A stretch of 34,760 nucleotides of DNA from assembly GCF_000342005.1 (NCBI RefSeq), contig NZ_AOHO01000052.1, positions 1 through 34,760 on the forward strand. The letters run 5' to 3'. Numbering within the stretch: the stretch's first letter is position 1; the number at the start of each line of letters is the position of its first letter. The translations under genes and the position numbers were made by a program. The notes beneath the pieces are model-generated. The model was not told the origin of the DNA. It saw only the letters and a list, made by a program, of their open reading frames with translations, and did no database searches. Positions 24,991 to 32,830 of the stretch are shown here, one piece after another. The stretch is from Amycolatopsis decaplanina DSM 44594. Lineage in GTDB: Bacteria; Actinomycetota; Actinomycetes; Mycobacteriales; Pseudonocardiaceae.

Positions 24991-25434
24991 TCTCCGAGTC
25001 CTCCGGGGCGATGTCGATAAAGAGAAGTGCGCTCGCCGAATTCGGCACTTATTCGGTGAAAGGATAAACTCGCCGACCTTGTACTCGAGGCTGCCTGTCG
25101 CTGTCTCTCGTGGCATCTTCGAATGTGCTGTCAACTGGCCTGTGAGCAGCTGAAACGGCATAACGGCGTGATTCATCAAGGCCGATTCCAATTCCATGGA
25201 AGCGTTATGAATCGGCGGGCTCAGGCGGGCTGACCAGGCGATTACGCAGGTGTCTCGCGGTGCACCCCGGTGGTCGTGGGGGGCGCTCGCGCCGGCGCCG
25301 GTCGGCGTCCTCGCGTATCGAGCACGATCACGAACATCTTGTCGGGATGTGCGGTCATGGCCTTCGCCGGTGCTTCGCGGCTCGAATGTCGTTTATGTTG
25401 TCCGAAGCACAAGCTCTCGGTTGAGGAGACGCAG
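24991..25434. promoter_or_regulatory. Divergent promoter region between the two enediyne operons
   Basis: 444 bases separate the pksE start from the rightward operon. Parts are lower in GC than the genes. It holds a perfect 10-bp palindrome TTCCATGGAA (25192-25201) and a spaced inverted repeat GATTCAT/ATGAATC (25170-25176 and 25207-25213) enclosing it. Together they form a nested symmetric site near the middle of the region, a good candidate operator for a cluster regulator. Promoter boxes were not identified with confidence. Confidence 0.5.
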
Positions 25435-25665
25435 ATGGTGCGGCAAAGCGTGAAATCCGCGGAGTCAGGTCAATCGCCCGCGTCGTCGGCCATCGTCACG
25501 GGATACGTCCCGAGTAGACGATGGCTGAACGCGCCGGGCGTATTGTCGTCGCGCGGTATCCAGTCGCTGATCGTGGCAGGCGTGTTCACCGTTCTGTACT
25601 GGTATGTCCGCCTGCCGGCGCGGCGCGAAATCACCCCCTGGTACCCCGTCGCCCCGTGGGGCTGA
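25435..25665 (+). CDS. Small single-span membrane protein heading the rightward operon
   Basis: 76 residues from the ATG at 25435, which has a strong ribosome site (GAGGAG with 6-base spacing). An N-terminal polar half (~40 residues, Ser-rich) is followed by one hydrophobic segment (SLIVAGVFTVLYWYV, about 49-63). A short aromatic/proline C-terminus ends WYPVAPWG. The stop is 10 bp before the first DUF1702 start, whose ribosome site overlaps this stop. I do not recognise the family. Position and spacing place it in the enediyne operon, possibly as an anchor or partner of UnbU/UnbV. The open frame extends upstream but only this start has a ribosome site. Confidence 0.65.
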   Translation: MVRQSVKSAESGQSPASSAIVTGYVPSRRWLNAPGVLSSRGIQSLIVAGVFTVLYWYVRLPARREITPWYPVAPWG

Positions 25666-25675
25666 GGAGCAGCGC

Positions 25676-26662
25676 ATGCCCACCGCACTCGGATCGGTCC
25701 GCAGGTACGTCCTGACCCCACAGCTGCGTGACGTGACCTTCGCCAGGCGTGGTTTCCCGGGGGCGGCGGCGCCCGCGGCCGTCACCCTCGAGGCGATCCC
25801 GCAGGCGGTGCTCTGCGGGTTCGAGTGGGGGATCGACGCCCGGGATCAGTGGGAGCTGGAGCGCAGGCTCGAACTCGTCCTGCCCGAGCAGCTCGGCTTC
25901 GCCTACGAGGGCGCGACCATGGCCTGTACCGTGCTGGACGCCATGCGCGGCGGCCGCGGCACGCGGGCACGCGATCTGCTCGAAGGCCCGGGCGCGCCGC
26001 ATATCTTCCTGGCCTACATCGGGATCGGCTTCGCCATGGCCCGGCTGCCGAGGGCGTTGTGGGGCAAGGTCGTCCCGGCGCTGAGCTCGTCGCCCTATCA
26101 CCCGACGATGAGCTGGCTCGCGGTCGACGGTTACGGCTTCGACCGCGCCTACTTCGACACCCGGCGATGGGTGAATGAGCAGCGGAGCCCGAAGCCGTAC
26201 CCGTGGCAGGGCTGCCCGGAGTACTTCCCCCGAGCGATCGACCAGGGGATCGGGCGGGCACTGTGGTTCATCCACGGTGCCGTGCCCGAGGCCGTCGCCG
26301 AGGCGGTGGGACGCTTCGGCGAGGCGCGCAGGGCGGACCTGTGGAGCGGAGTGGGGCTCGCGGCGACGTTCGCCGGCGGGTGCCCGCCGGAAGGGTTGGC
26401 GGTCCTCCGCCGGGAGGCCGGGCACTACCGGCCGGACCTCGCGCTGGGCATGGTGTTCGCGGCCAAGGCGAGGGTCCACGCGGGGTTCGTGCCGGACCAC
26501 AGCGGGCGGGCCGTCCGCGTGCTCGGCGACCTGTCCGTCGACGCGGCGGTGCGGTTGGCCGACGGCACGGCCGTACACGACGGGGGAAGCCCCGCCGAAC
26601 CGCCTTACGAGCTGTGGCGGCGGAAGATCCGCGCGCATTTCGACTCGCTCGACACCGTATGA
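25676..26662 (+). CDS. unbL: DUF1702 / UnbL enediyne cassette protein, copy 1
   Basis: 328 residues, soluble, beginning MPTALGSVRRYVLTP. Family features are FAYEGATMACTV, GPGAPHIFLAYIGIGFAMARLP, DGYGFDRAYF, AIDQGIGRALWF and RRADLWSGVGLAATFAGG. UnbL is one of five proteins conserved in all enediyne loci; its biochemical role is not firmly established, but the cassette is needed to turn the polyene into the enediyne core. The start has GAGGAG upstream. Copy 2 downstream is clearly homologous along the whole length, so this is a tandem duplication. The two copies are separated by a long palindrome (26700-26764) that could lower expression of everything after it. Which copy is the functional UnbL cannot be told from sequence. 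Confidence 0.92.
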   Translation: MPTALGSVRRYVLTPQLRDVTFARRGFPGAAAPAAVTLEAIPQAVLCGFEWGIDARDQWELERRLELVLPEQLGFAYEGATMACTVLDAMRGGRGTRARDLLEGPGAPHIFLAYIGIGFAMARLPRALWGKVVPALSSSPYHPTMSWLAVDGYGFDRAYFDTRRWVNEQRSPKPYPWQGCPEYFPRAIDQGIGRALWFIHGAVPEAVAEAVGRFGEARRADLWSGVGLAATFAGGCPPEGLAVLRREAGHYRPDLALGMVFAAKARVHAGFVPDHSGRAVRVLGDLSVDAAVRLADGTAVHDGGSPAEPPYELWRRKIRAHFDSLDTV

Positions 26663-26699
26663 AATGATCGGATAAGCCGAATAGGCACCCGCCGCGTCG

Positions 26700-26764
26700 G
26701 TACAGGGGGTCGTGAGTGATAAGGGTCGTTCTAACGACCCTTATCACTCACGACCCCCCTGTAC
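26700..26764. repeat. Long palindrome, intergenic repeat family A (copy 2)
   Basis: Arms of about 30 bases centred on GTTCTAAC, perfect except for one extra C on the right arm. It shares the outline GTGAGTG-TAAGG of copy 1 at 10489 but differs at four stem positions, each compensated on the other arm. It begins 38 bp after the stop of DUF1702 copy 1 and lies within the operon, so it may act as a terminator, attenuator or RNA-stability element. Confidence 0.88.
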
Positions 26765-26884
26765 GCCGCCTTAATCGCGCCGCGGGTGCACCAGAGCACA
26801 TTCAGAGTGGCCGCACCACCGCTGACCTGTGAAGCTCTCATTGGGATGAATCGCCGGGCGAGGGACATACGGAGGCGGATCACA

Positions 26885-27865
26885 GTGGGGACAGGTTGGC
26901 GCGCGATACGACGCCGTGTCTTGACACCGAATGTTTCGGCGACGTCGCTGGACGTTCGTGGATTTCACAAAAAGAACCCGGCCGCTCAGGAAATGCTGGA
27001 GAACGTCGGTAAAACGTTCCTCGCCGGGTACGGGTATGCCGCCGAGGCGCGCACCGTCGAGGAGGCCGCGGAGAACCTGGAAACCGTACCGACACGATTC
27101 CGCGGGTTCGCCTACGAGGGTGCCGCCATGGGATTCACCGTCCGGGACAGGTTGCCGTTCGGCCCGAGCGGGCTCACCGCGAAATTCCTGGCCGGGCCGG
27201 GCGCGCCGCATATCTACATGATCTACGTCGGAATCGGCTGGGCGATGGCGCGGCTGCCGAGGTTCCGCTGGCCGAAGAGCGCGACCACCGACCCGCTGCT
27301 GCGCTGGCTCGTGCTGGATGGGTACGGGTTCCATCAGGCCTATTTCCACACCGCGCGCTATGTGCACGAGCAGTACCGGGAGCCGGGCTTCCCGTGGCCC
27401 GCGCAGGGCCCGGCGGCCTATGCCGCCAACGCCATCGACCAGGGGATAGGCCGCGCGATGTGGTTCGTCGGCGGTACCGATGCCGAACGTGTCGCGTCGA
27501 TGATCGACAAGTTCCCCGTATCGCGCAGGGCGGATCTGTACAGCGGGGCCGGGCTCGCCGCGACTTATGCCGGCGGGGCCGATGAACAAGAATTGCGCGT
27601 CTTCGCGGACCGGGCGGGCTCATTCCGTCCCCAGGTCGCACAGGGCAGCGCGTTCGGGGCGGAAGCGCGAATCCGAGCCGGATTGCTTGTCCCGCACACC
27701 GAAATGGCCACTCGGGTCCTGTGTGGTTTCTCCGCCGAGAAAGCCGCGCAGATCACCCAGGACCTCCGCCCTGACAAAGTCGTCGACGGCGAGTCACCCG
27801 CCTTCGAGGTGTGGCGTAAGCGTATCGCCGGAGAATTCGTCTCTCTAGGAGGTGTCAGTCAGTGA
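26885..27865 (+). CDS. unbL: DUF1702 / UnbL enediyne cassette protein, copy 2
   Basis: 326 residues. The GTG at 26885 is chosen for two reasons: GGAGG lies 9 bases upstream, and the translation then aligns residue for residue with copy 1 (xxxxxxxRRxVLTP). The ATG at 26786 has no ribosome site. It shares with copy 1 the blocks RGFAYEGAAMGFTV, GPGAPHIYMIYVGIGWAMARLP, DGYGFHQAYF, AIDQGIGRAMWF and SRRADLYSGAGLAATYAGG, but differs substantially between them. Its stop overlaps the GTG of unbV by 4 bp (GTGA), so it is translationally tied to unbV. That coupling makes it the better candidate for the canonical UnbL partner of UnbV and UnbU. Function of the family is unproven. Confidence 0.92.
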   Translation: MGTGWRAIRRRVLTPNVSATSLDVRGFHKKNPAAQEMLENVGKTFLAGYGYAAEARTVEEAAENLETVPTRFRGFAYEGAAMGFTVRDRLPFGPSGLTAKFLAGPGAPHIYMIYVGIGWAMARLPRFRWPKSATTDPLLRWLVLDGYGFHQAYFHTARYVHEQYREPGFPWPAQGPAAYAANAIDQGIGRAMWFVGGTDAERVASMIDKFPVSRRADLYSGAGLAATYAGGADEQELRVFADRAGSFRPQVAQGSAFGAEARIRAGLLVPHTEMATRVLCGFSAEKAAQITQDLRPDKVVDGESPAFEVWRKRIAGEFVSLGGVSQ

Positions 27866-29823
27866 AGTCAGTAGCCGGCTGGTTGCGCAAGCAGCTACCA
27901 GGTGTGGTCGCGCTGGTATTGATGGCGGCCATGTTCGTGGTCGCCGAAAAGCCTGCGACCTCCGCCGCGGAGACGGCGAACCTCGCCGGAAAATTCGAGT
28001 TCACTCCGATTTCCATCGCGATGCCGAGCGGTTTTCCGCAAAAGGAGATCCGCAAGGTCAACAAGGATTACCGGCACATCGACGCGTGGATCTCTTCGGT
28101 GGGCGCCGCCATCGCGATGAACGATGTCGACGGTGATCGCCTCGCCAACGATCTCTGCGTCACCGATCCCCGAATCGACCAGGTGGTCGTCACCCCGACA
28201 CCGGGGGCGAAGTCGGAACGTTACGCGCCGTTCGCACTGTCGACGAGCCCGCTGCCGATGAACGACCACATCGCGCCGATGGGTTGTCTGCCGGGCGATT
28301 TCAACGAAGACGGCCGGACCGACCTGCTGGTCTACTACTGGGGACGCACCCCGATCGTGTTCCTGGCCAAGCCGGACGCGATCGCGCTCACCTCCGCCGC
28401 GTTCACACCGACCGAACTCGTCGCGGGCAACGGCGGCGGCGAGTACACCGGGCCGCAGTGGAACACCAACGCGGTCGCCTTCGACGACTTCGACGGCGAC
28501 GGGCACGGCGACATCCTGATCACGAACTATTTCCCGCACGGGCCGGTACTCGACGACCGGGTGTCCGGCGGTGTCGAGATGAACGACTCCATGTCGGCGG
28601 CCCACAACGGCGGCGAGGACTATTTCTTCCGCTGGACCGGCGCGACGGCGGGCGCGAGCCCGGCGGTGAGTTATCAGCGGGTCGACGACGCGCTGCCGGT
28701 CGACGTGTCGAAGGGGTGGGAGCTGGGCGCGGCGGCCAACGACCTCGATGGCGACGGCCTTCCGGAGCTCTACCTCGCCAACGACTTCGGGCCGGACAAC
28801 CTCCTGTACAACCAGTCCACTCCGGGCAAGCTGAAGTTCTCCCTGGTGAAGGACGTGCGCTCGCCGGTCGTCCCCAAGTCCAAGCAGGTCGGCATCGACT
28901 CGTTCAAGGGCATGGGTATCGACTTCGGCGATCTCGACGGTGACGGTCTGTACGACATGTTCGTCAGCAACATCACCACCTCGTGGGGGATCGAGGAGAG
29001 CAACTTCCAGTTCATGAACACGGCCAAGGACCAGGCCGAGGTGAAGGCCAAGCTCGCCGAGGGCACTCCGCCGTTCGCCGACGCCAGCGGGCCGTCGCGC
29101 ACCGCGTGGTCCGGGTGGGGCTGGGACGTCAAGACGGGCGACTTCGACAATGACGGCGTCCTGGAGATCGCCCAGGCGACCGGGTTCGTCAAGGGCCAGG
29201 TGAACCGGTGGCCGCAGCTGCAGGAGCTGGCCACGGCCAACGACGGGATCCTGTCCAACCCCAAGGCGTGGCCGAATGTCAACCACGGCGACGACATCGC
29301 GGGTAGCCAGCGTCTCGCCTTCTACGCCCGCAGCGCCGACGGAACATACGGTGACGTCTCCGCGGCGCTGAGGCTCGACGTGCCGGTGCCCACCCGGGGC
29401 ATCGCGACCGGTGACTCCGACGGTGACGGCAAACTCGACTTCGCCGTGGCCCGGCAGTGGGACCAGCCGGTCTTCTACCACAACGTCGCCAAGGACACGG
29501 GCGCCTACCTCGGGCTGAGCCTGTTCCACGACACCGAATCCGCGGCCGGAGCCCGGCAGGCTCCCGGCACGCCGGCCGTCGGCACACAGGTGACGGTGAC
29601 GACCGCGGACGGGCGCAAGCTCGTCAGCCGCGTCGACGGCGGCGGTGGCCACTCCGGCAAGCGCAGCAACGAGGTGCACGTCGGCCTCGGCGACAACGTC
29701 GACGGCCCGGTCCAGGTGCACCTGAAGTGGCGCGACCGGAGCGGGCAGATCCACGAGCAGGACCTGAAGTTGACCCCCGGCCGGCACACCCTGCGGCTGG
29801 GCGCCCAGGCCAAGGAGAAGTGA
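27862..29823 (+). CDS. unbV: UnbV: exported FG-GAP/VCBS-repeat protein with C-terminal ASPIC domain
   Basis: 653 residues starting at GTG 27862. After KSVAGWLRKQ comes a hydrophobic segment (LPGVVALVLMAAMFVVA) and an AxSAA-like site, so it is exported or anchored outside. Seven calcium-type DxDxDG-like loops are spread through residues ~80-530 (NDVDGD, GDFNEDG, DDFDGDG, NDLDGDG, GDLDGDG, GDFDNDG, GDSDGDG), as in a beta-propeller. The last ~110 residues match ASPIC/UnbV, including VSRVDGGGGHSGKRSNEVHVGLG. It is a cassette protein found in all enediyne loci; its role is unknown, though an extracytoplasmic location for a core-forming step is striking. It overlaps DUF1702 copy 2 and is followed 5 bp later by unbU. 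Confidence 0.95.
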   Translation: MKSVAGWLRKQLPGVVALVLMAAMFVVAEKPATSAAETANLAGKFEFTPISIAMPSGFPQKEIRKVNKDYRHIDAWISSVGAAIAMNDVDGDRLANDLCVTDPRIDQVVVTPTPGAKSERYAPFALSTSPLPMNDHIAPMGCLPGDFNEDGRTDLLVYYWGRTPIVFLAKPDAIALTSAAFTPTELVAGNGGGEYTGPQWNTNAVAFDDFDGDGHGDILITNYFPHGPVLDDRVSGGVEMNDSMSAAHNGGEDYFFRWTGATAGASPAVSYQRVDDALPVDVSKGWELGAAANDLDGDGLPELYLANDFGPDNLLYNQSTPGKLKFSLVKDVRSPVVPKSKQVGIDSFKGMGIDFGDLDGDGLYDMFVSNITTSWGIEESNFQFMNTAKDQAEVKAKLAEGTPPFADASGPSRTAWSGWGWDVKTGDFDNDGVLEIAQATGFVKGQVNRWPQLQELATANDGILSNPKAWPNVNHGDDIAGSQRLAFYARSADGTYGDVSAALRLDVPVPTRGIATGDSDGDGKLDFAVARQWDQPVFYHNVAKDTGAYLGLSLFHDTESAAGARQAPGTPAVGTQVTVTTADGRKLVSRVDGGGGHSGKRSNEVHVGLGDNVDGPVQVHLKWRDRSGQIHEQDLKLTPGRHTLRLGAQAKEK

Positions 29824-29828
29824 TCGGC

Positions 29829-30869
29829 ATGGCTGACAACGCAACAAGCACCGCGGCGCCTCCGCGGCATGATCCCAAGGTCACCATCGCACTGCGCAAC
29901 TTCGCGATGTCGATCTCGGTGTTCAACATCATCGGCTACGCGCTGCTGGGCTTCGAACAGCCGTGGATCTGGCCGTTCGTCGCGCTGTTGACCGGTTATA
30001 CCGTGGAGATCGGCCTGGAGGCGCTCGCCGCCCGAGTCGACCATCGGGCACCGCGCTACGCCGGCCGGGGCGTTCGCGGGATGGTGGAGTTCCTCTACCC
30101 GGCGCACATCACCAGCCTCGCCATGAACATGCTGATCTACGTCAACGACCGGATCTGGGTGCTGATCTTCGGTGTGGTGGTCGCGGTCGGCACGAAGTGG
30201 ATCCTCCGCGCCCCGGTGCGGGGCAGGCTGAGGCACTACATGAACCCATCGAATTTCGGCATCACGGTGCTGCTGCTGATCTTCCCCTGGGTGAACATCG
30301 CGCCGCCGTACCATTTCACCGAGAATGTCTCGGGATTCGTGGACTGGCTGGTGCCCGCGATCATCATCCTCGGTGGCACCATGCTCAACGGGAAGCTCAC
30401 CGGCCGGATGTGGCTGATCGGCGCGTGGCTGATCACCTTCGCGCTGCAGGCGGTCGTCCGTGGCGTCTTCTTCGACACGTCCATACCCGCCGCGCTGGGG
30501 ATGATGACCGGGGTCGCGTTCATCCTGTTCACCAACTACATGGTGACCGACCCCGGAACGAGTCCGTCGAAACCGGCTTCACAGATCGCGTTCGGTTCCG
30601 GCGTGGCGATCATCTACGGCTTCCTGATGGTCGCGCACATCGCTTACGGCATCTTCCTCGCGACGGCGATCGTCTGCCTCATCCGAGGCCTGTTCCTGTG
30701 GGGCCTGCACTTCTCGAACAAGGCCCGCGAGGAGTTCGAGGCGAAGCAACGGGCCGAGGCCGTCGCACCGGAGACCAATGGTGACGGCAAGGTGGTCGCC
30801 TCGCTGACCCCCGCGCCGCCGGCGACCCTGGACGGGGCGGGCGAGGACAAGAAGGTAGTGCGGACATGA
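29829..30869 (+). CDS. unbU: UnbU: RnfD/NqrB-like integral membrane protein
   Basis: 346 residues with about eight hydrophobic segments between ~25 and ~295 (for example ISVFNIIGYALLGF, WIWPFVALLTGY, IWVLIFGVVVAVG, FGITVLLLIFPWV, ILGGTMLNG). A hydrophilic C-terminal tail of ~45 residues follows. The repeat-like layout and the NYMVTDPGTSPSKPASQIAF block recall the RnfD/NqrB family, whose members bind flavin covalently at an SGAT-like threonine and move electrons across the membrane. The block here keeps the TDP-TSP pattern, but covalent flavin cannot be confirmed. It is a conserved cassette protein of enediyne loci. It starts 5 bp after unbV and overlaps the P450 ATG by 4 bp. With exported UnbV it may form a membrane redox unit (inference). 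Confidence 0.93.
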   Translation: MADNATSTAAPPRHDPKVTIALRNFAMSISVFNIIGYALLGFEQPWIWPFVALLTGYTVEIGLEALAARVDHRAPRYAGRGVRGMVEFLYPAHITSLAMNMLIYVNDRIWVLIFGVVVAVGTKWILRAPVRGRLRHYMNPSNFGITVLLLIFPWVNIAPPYHFTENVSGFVDWLVPAIIILGGTMLNGKLTGRMWLIGAWLITFALQAVVRGVFFDTSIPAALGMMTGVAFILFTNYMVTDPGTSPSKPASQIAFGSGVAIIYGFLMVAHIAYGIFLATAIVCLIRGLFLWGLHFSNKAREEFEAKQRAEAVAPETNGDGKVVASLTPAPPATLDGAGEDKKVVRT

Positions 30870-32233
30870 CCGTCGCGCCACAGCGGACCCGGTCGCTGTC
30901 CGGCCCGCCGCGTACCCAGACGTTCGGTCTGCTCAGGAAACTCGTCGGTGACCGGCTTGCCCTGATGAAATCGGCGGCCGACACCTATGGGGACGCGTCC
31001 AGGATAGCCATCGGGCCGAAGACGCTCTATTTCTTCAACCATCCGGAATACGCGAAGCACGTGCTGGCCGACAACAGTGGCAATTACCACAAGGGAATCG
31101 GCCTGGTCCAGGCGAAACGCGCGCTCGGCGACGGATTGCTGACCAGCGAGGGCGAGCTGTGGCGCAAGCAGCGGAAAACAATCCAGCCGGTGTTCCAGCA
31201 CAAGCGCATCGCCGCGCAGGCGGGGGTCGTCGCCGACGAGGCCGGCAAACTCGTCGGCAGGCTCAGGGCGCGTGTGGGCAGTGGCCCCGTCGATGTCGTC
31301 GAGGAGATGACGGGGCTCACTCTCGGCGTGCTCGGGCGCTCACTGCTCGACGCCGATCTGGGTACGTTCGACTCGATCGGGCATTCGTTCGAGGCGGTGC
31401 AGGACCAGGCCATGTTCGAGATGGTCTCGCTGAGCATGGTGCCGACGTGGATCCCGCTGCCGAAGCAGCTGCGGTTCAGGAAGGCGCGCAGGGATCTCGA
31501 TCGGATCGTCGAGGCACTGGTGGCCGAGCGCAAGGCCGACCCGCGCGTCGACGGCGACGACGTGCTGACCCGGCTGATCGGCTCGACCCGGGAGGAGCCG
31601 CGGCCGGAGGTCGCCAGGCGGCGGATGCGGGACGAGCTGGTCACTCTGCTGCTCGCGGGCCACGAGACGACCGCGAGCACGCTGGGCTGGACCTTTCACC
31701 TGGTGGACCGGCATCCGGAGGTGTTCGAGCGGCTGCGCACCGAGGCGGTGGAGGTGCTCGGCGACCGGTCACCGACCTACGAGGACCTGCACCGGCTGAC
31801 CTACACGACCATGGTGGTCGAGGAGGTCATGCGGCTGTATCCGCCGGTGTGGATCCTCACCAGGCAGGCCCAGCAGGTCGACGACGTCGGCGGCTACCCG
31901 GTCCCGGCCGGCGCCGATGTCGTGGTCTGCCCCTACACGCTGCACCGGCATCCGGAGTTCTGGGACGACCCCGAGCGCTTCGCGCCGGAACGTTTCGCCA
32001 CGGAGAACAGCGGCAACCGTCCGCGGTATGCCTACATCCCCTTCGGGGCCGGTCCTCGGTTCTGTGTCGGCAGCAATCTCGGCATGATGGAAGCGGTGTT
32101 CGTGATCGCGATGATCAGCCGCGAGCTGCGCCTGAAGAAGCGACCGGGATATGAAGCCGTCGCGGAACCGATGTTGTCGCTGCGTGTTCGCGGTGGCCTG
32201 CCGATGACCGTCCACCCGGCACACGAGTCGTGA
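30866..32233 (+). CDS. Cytochrome P450 (enediyne E7-like)
   Basis: 455 residues. The I-helix oxygen-binding motif is AGHETTAST (about 261-269). The ExxR motif lies in EEVMRLYPPVW. The heme-binding loop is FGAGPRFCVGSNLG with Cys400. Together with the length and the LTRQAQQ and FAPERF blocks, this is closer to CYP102/CYP4-like P450s than to the ~400-residue class typical of Streptomyces tailoring enzymes. There is no N-terminal membrane anchor, so it is soluble and needs separate ferredoxin and reductase, not encoded here. It starts in an ATGA overlap with unbU, so it is part of the cassette operon. Nine-membered enediyne loci contain a P450 (E7) beside E8 and E9, which matches the order seen here. 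Confidence 0.94.
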   Translation: MTVAPQRTRSLSGPPRTQTFGLLRKLVGDRLALMKSAADTYGDASRIAIGPKTLYFFNHPEYAKHVLADNSGNYHKGIGLVQAKRALGDGLLTSEGELWRKQRKTIQPVFQHKRIAAQAGVVADEAGKLVGRLRARVGSGPVDVVEEMTGLTLGVLGRSLLDADLGTFDSIGHSFEAVQDQAMFEMVSLSMVPTWIPLPKQLRFRKARRDLDRIVEALVAERKADPRVDGDDVLTRLIGSTREEPRPEVARRRMRDELVTLLLAGHETTASTLGWTFHLVDRHPEVFERLRTEAVEVLGDRSPTYEDLHRLTYTTMVVEEVMRLYPPVWILTRQAQQVDDVGGYPVPAGADVVVCPYTLHRHPEFWDDPERFAPERFATENSGNRPRYAYIPFGAGPRFCVGSNLGMMEAVFVIAMISRELRLKKRPGYEAVAEPMLSLRVRGGLPMTVHPAHES

Positions 32234-32275
32234 ATCCCCCGCAGAACTCCGGTCAGATGACGAGGGTATCGGAAA

Positions 32276-32830
32276 ATGGATGACTATCAGCTTCAGACAA
32301 TGACGCTCGAAGCGTTCGCGGACACCATCATTCCGGGAGAGAAACGATCACCGGACGACCGCGCGATCGCGGGTGTGTCGGAAGGGGGCGGCGCGGTCGC
32401 CGCCGGTGCCATCGAACTGCTCGAGTGGGACGCCACGGGTGTTTCCGAAGGCCTGGGCCCGCTTTCGGCGGCGCTCAACGGGCACGCGACGGCCTATGCG
32501 CATGAGCTCGGCCTCACGCTGGACGAGTCCGTTCCGCCCTTCGTGGCCTTGGGGTTCCCCGAACGGACCGCTCTGGTGGAGCGACTCACCAAACCGGGTC
32601 ATCCGGAGAAGGACGGGTGGGTCCTGCTCGCCCTGTTCAGCAACATGGCCTACGACAGCGCCGCGCATATGAGCATCACCGACGCGCTCGAGCAAGGACA
32701 CCCCGGCCTGCTCTCGATGGGTTTCGCCAAACCGGACACCGACGGCTTGTGGAGATTCCCGAACTACTCGTACGGCCGGGTGCTGGCGAAGTCGCATCCG
32801 GACACCACCGAATCAGGGAGCTTGGCATGA
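32276..32830 (+). CDS. DUF5987-like protein preceding the GMC oxidoreductase (E8-like)
   Basis: 184 residues, soluble, with an opening MTLEAFADTIIPGEKRSPDD like that of gluconate 2-dehydrogenase subunit 3-type proteins, the small partners of GMC dehydrogenases. Other features are ELLEWDATGVSEGLGPLS, a GFPERTALVERLTKPG helix and a conserved-looking AYDSAAHMSITDAL, with GLWRFPNYSYGRVL near the end. I associate this with DUF5987, from memory. The ATG lies 42 bp after the P450 gene with GAGGG upstream. Its stop overlaps the GMC start by 4 bp (ATGA), which supports a stoichiometric partnership with that enzyme. It has no signal peptide, unlike periplasmic gluconate dehydrogenase subunits. Catalysis is unlikely. 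Confidence 0.8.
   Translation: MDDYQLQTMTLEAFADTIIPGEKRSPDDRAIAGVSEGGGAVAAGAIELLEWDATGVSEGLGPLSAALNGHATAYAHELGLTLDESVPPFVALGFPERTALVERLTKPGHPEKDGWVLLALFSNMAYDSAAHMSITDALEQGHPGLLSMGFAKPDTDGLWRFPNYSYGRVLAKSHPDTTESGSLA

Noticed and set aside
26786..26884. Extended N-terminus of DUF1702 copy 2 from an upstream ATG
   Set aside because: The upstream ATG has no ribosome site. The GTG at 26885 has one and aligns exactly with the start of copy 1.
27895..29847. A 650-codon minus-strand open frame
   Set aside because: Antisense shadow of unbV. Its strings such as VAVEVVEGD are the reverse reading of the repeated calcium-loop codons.
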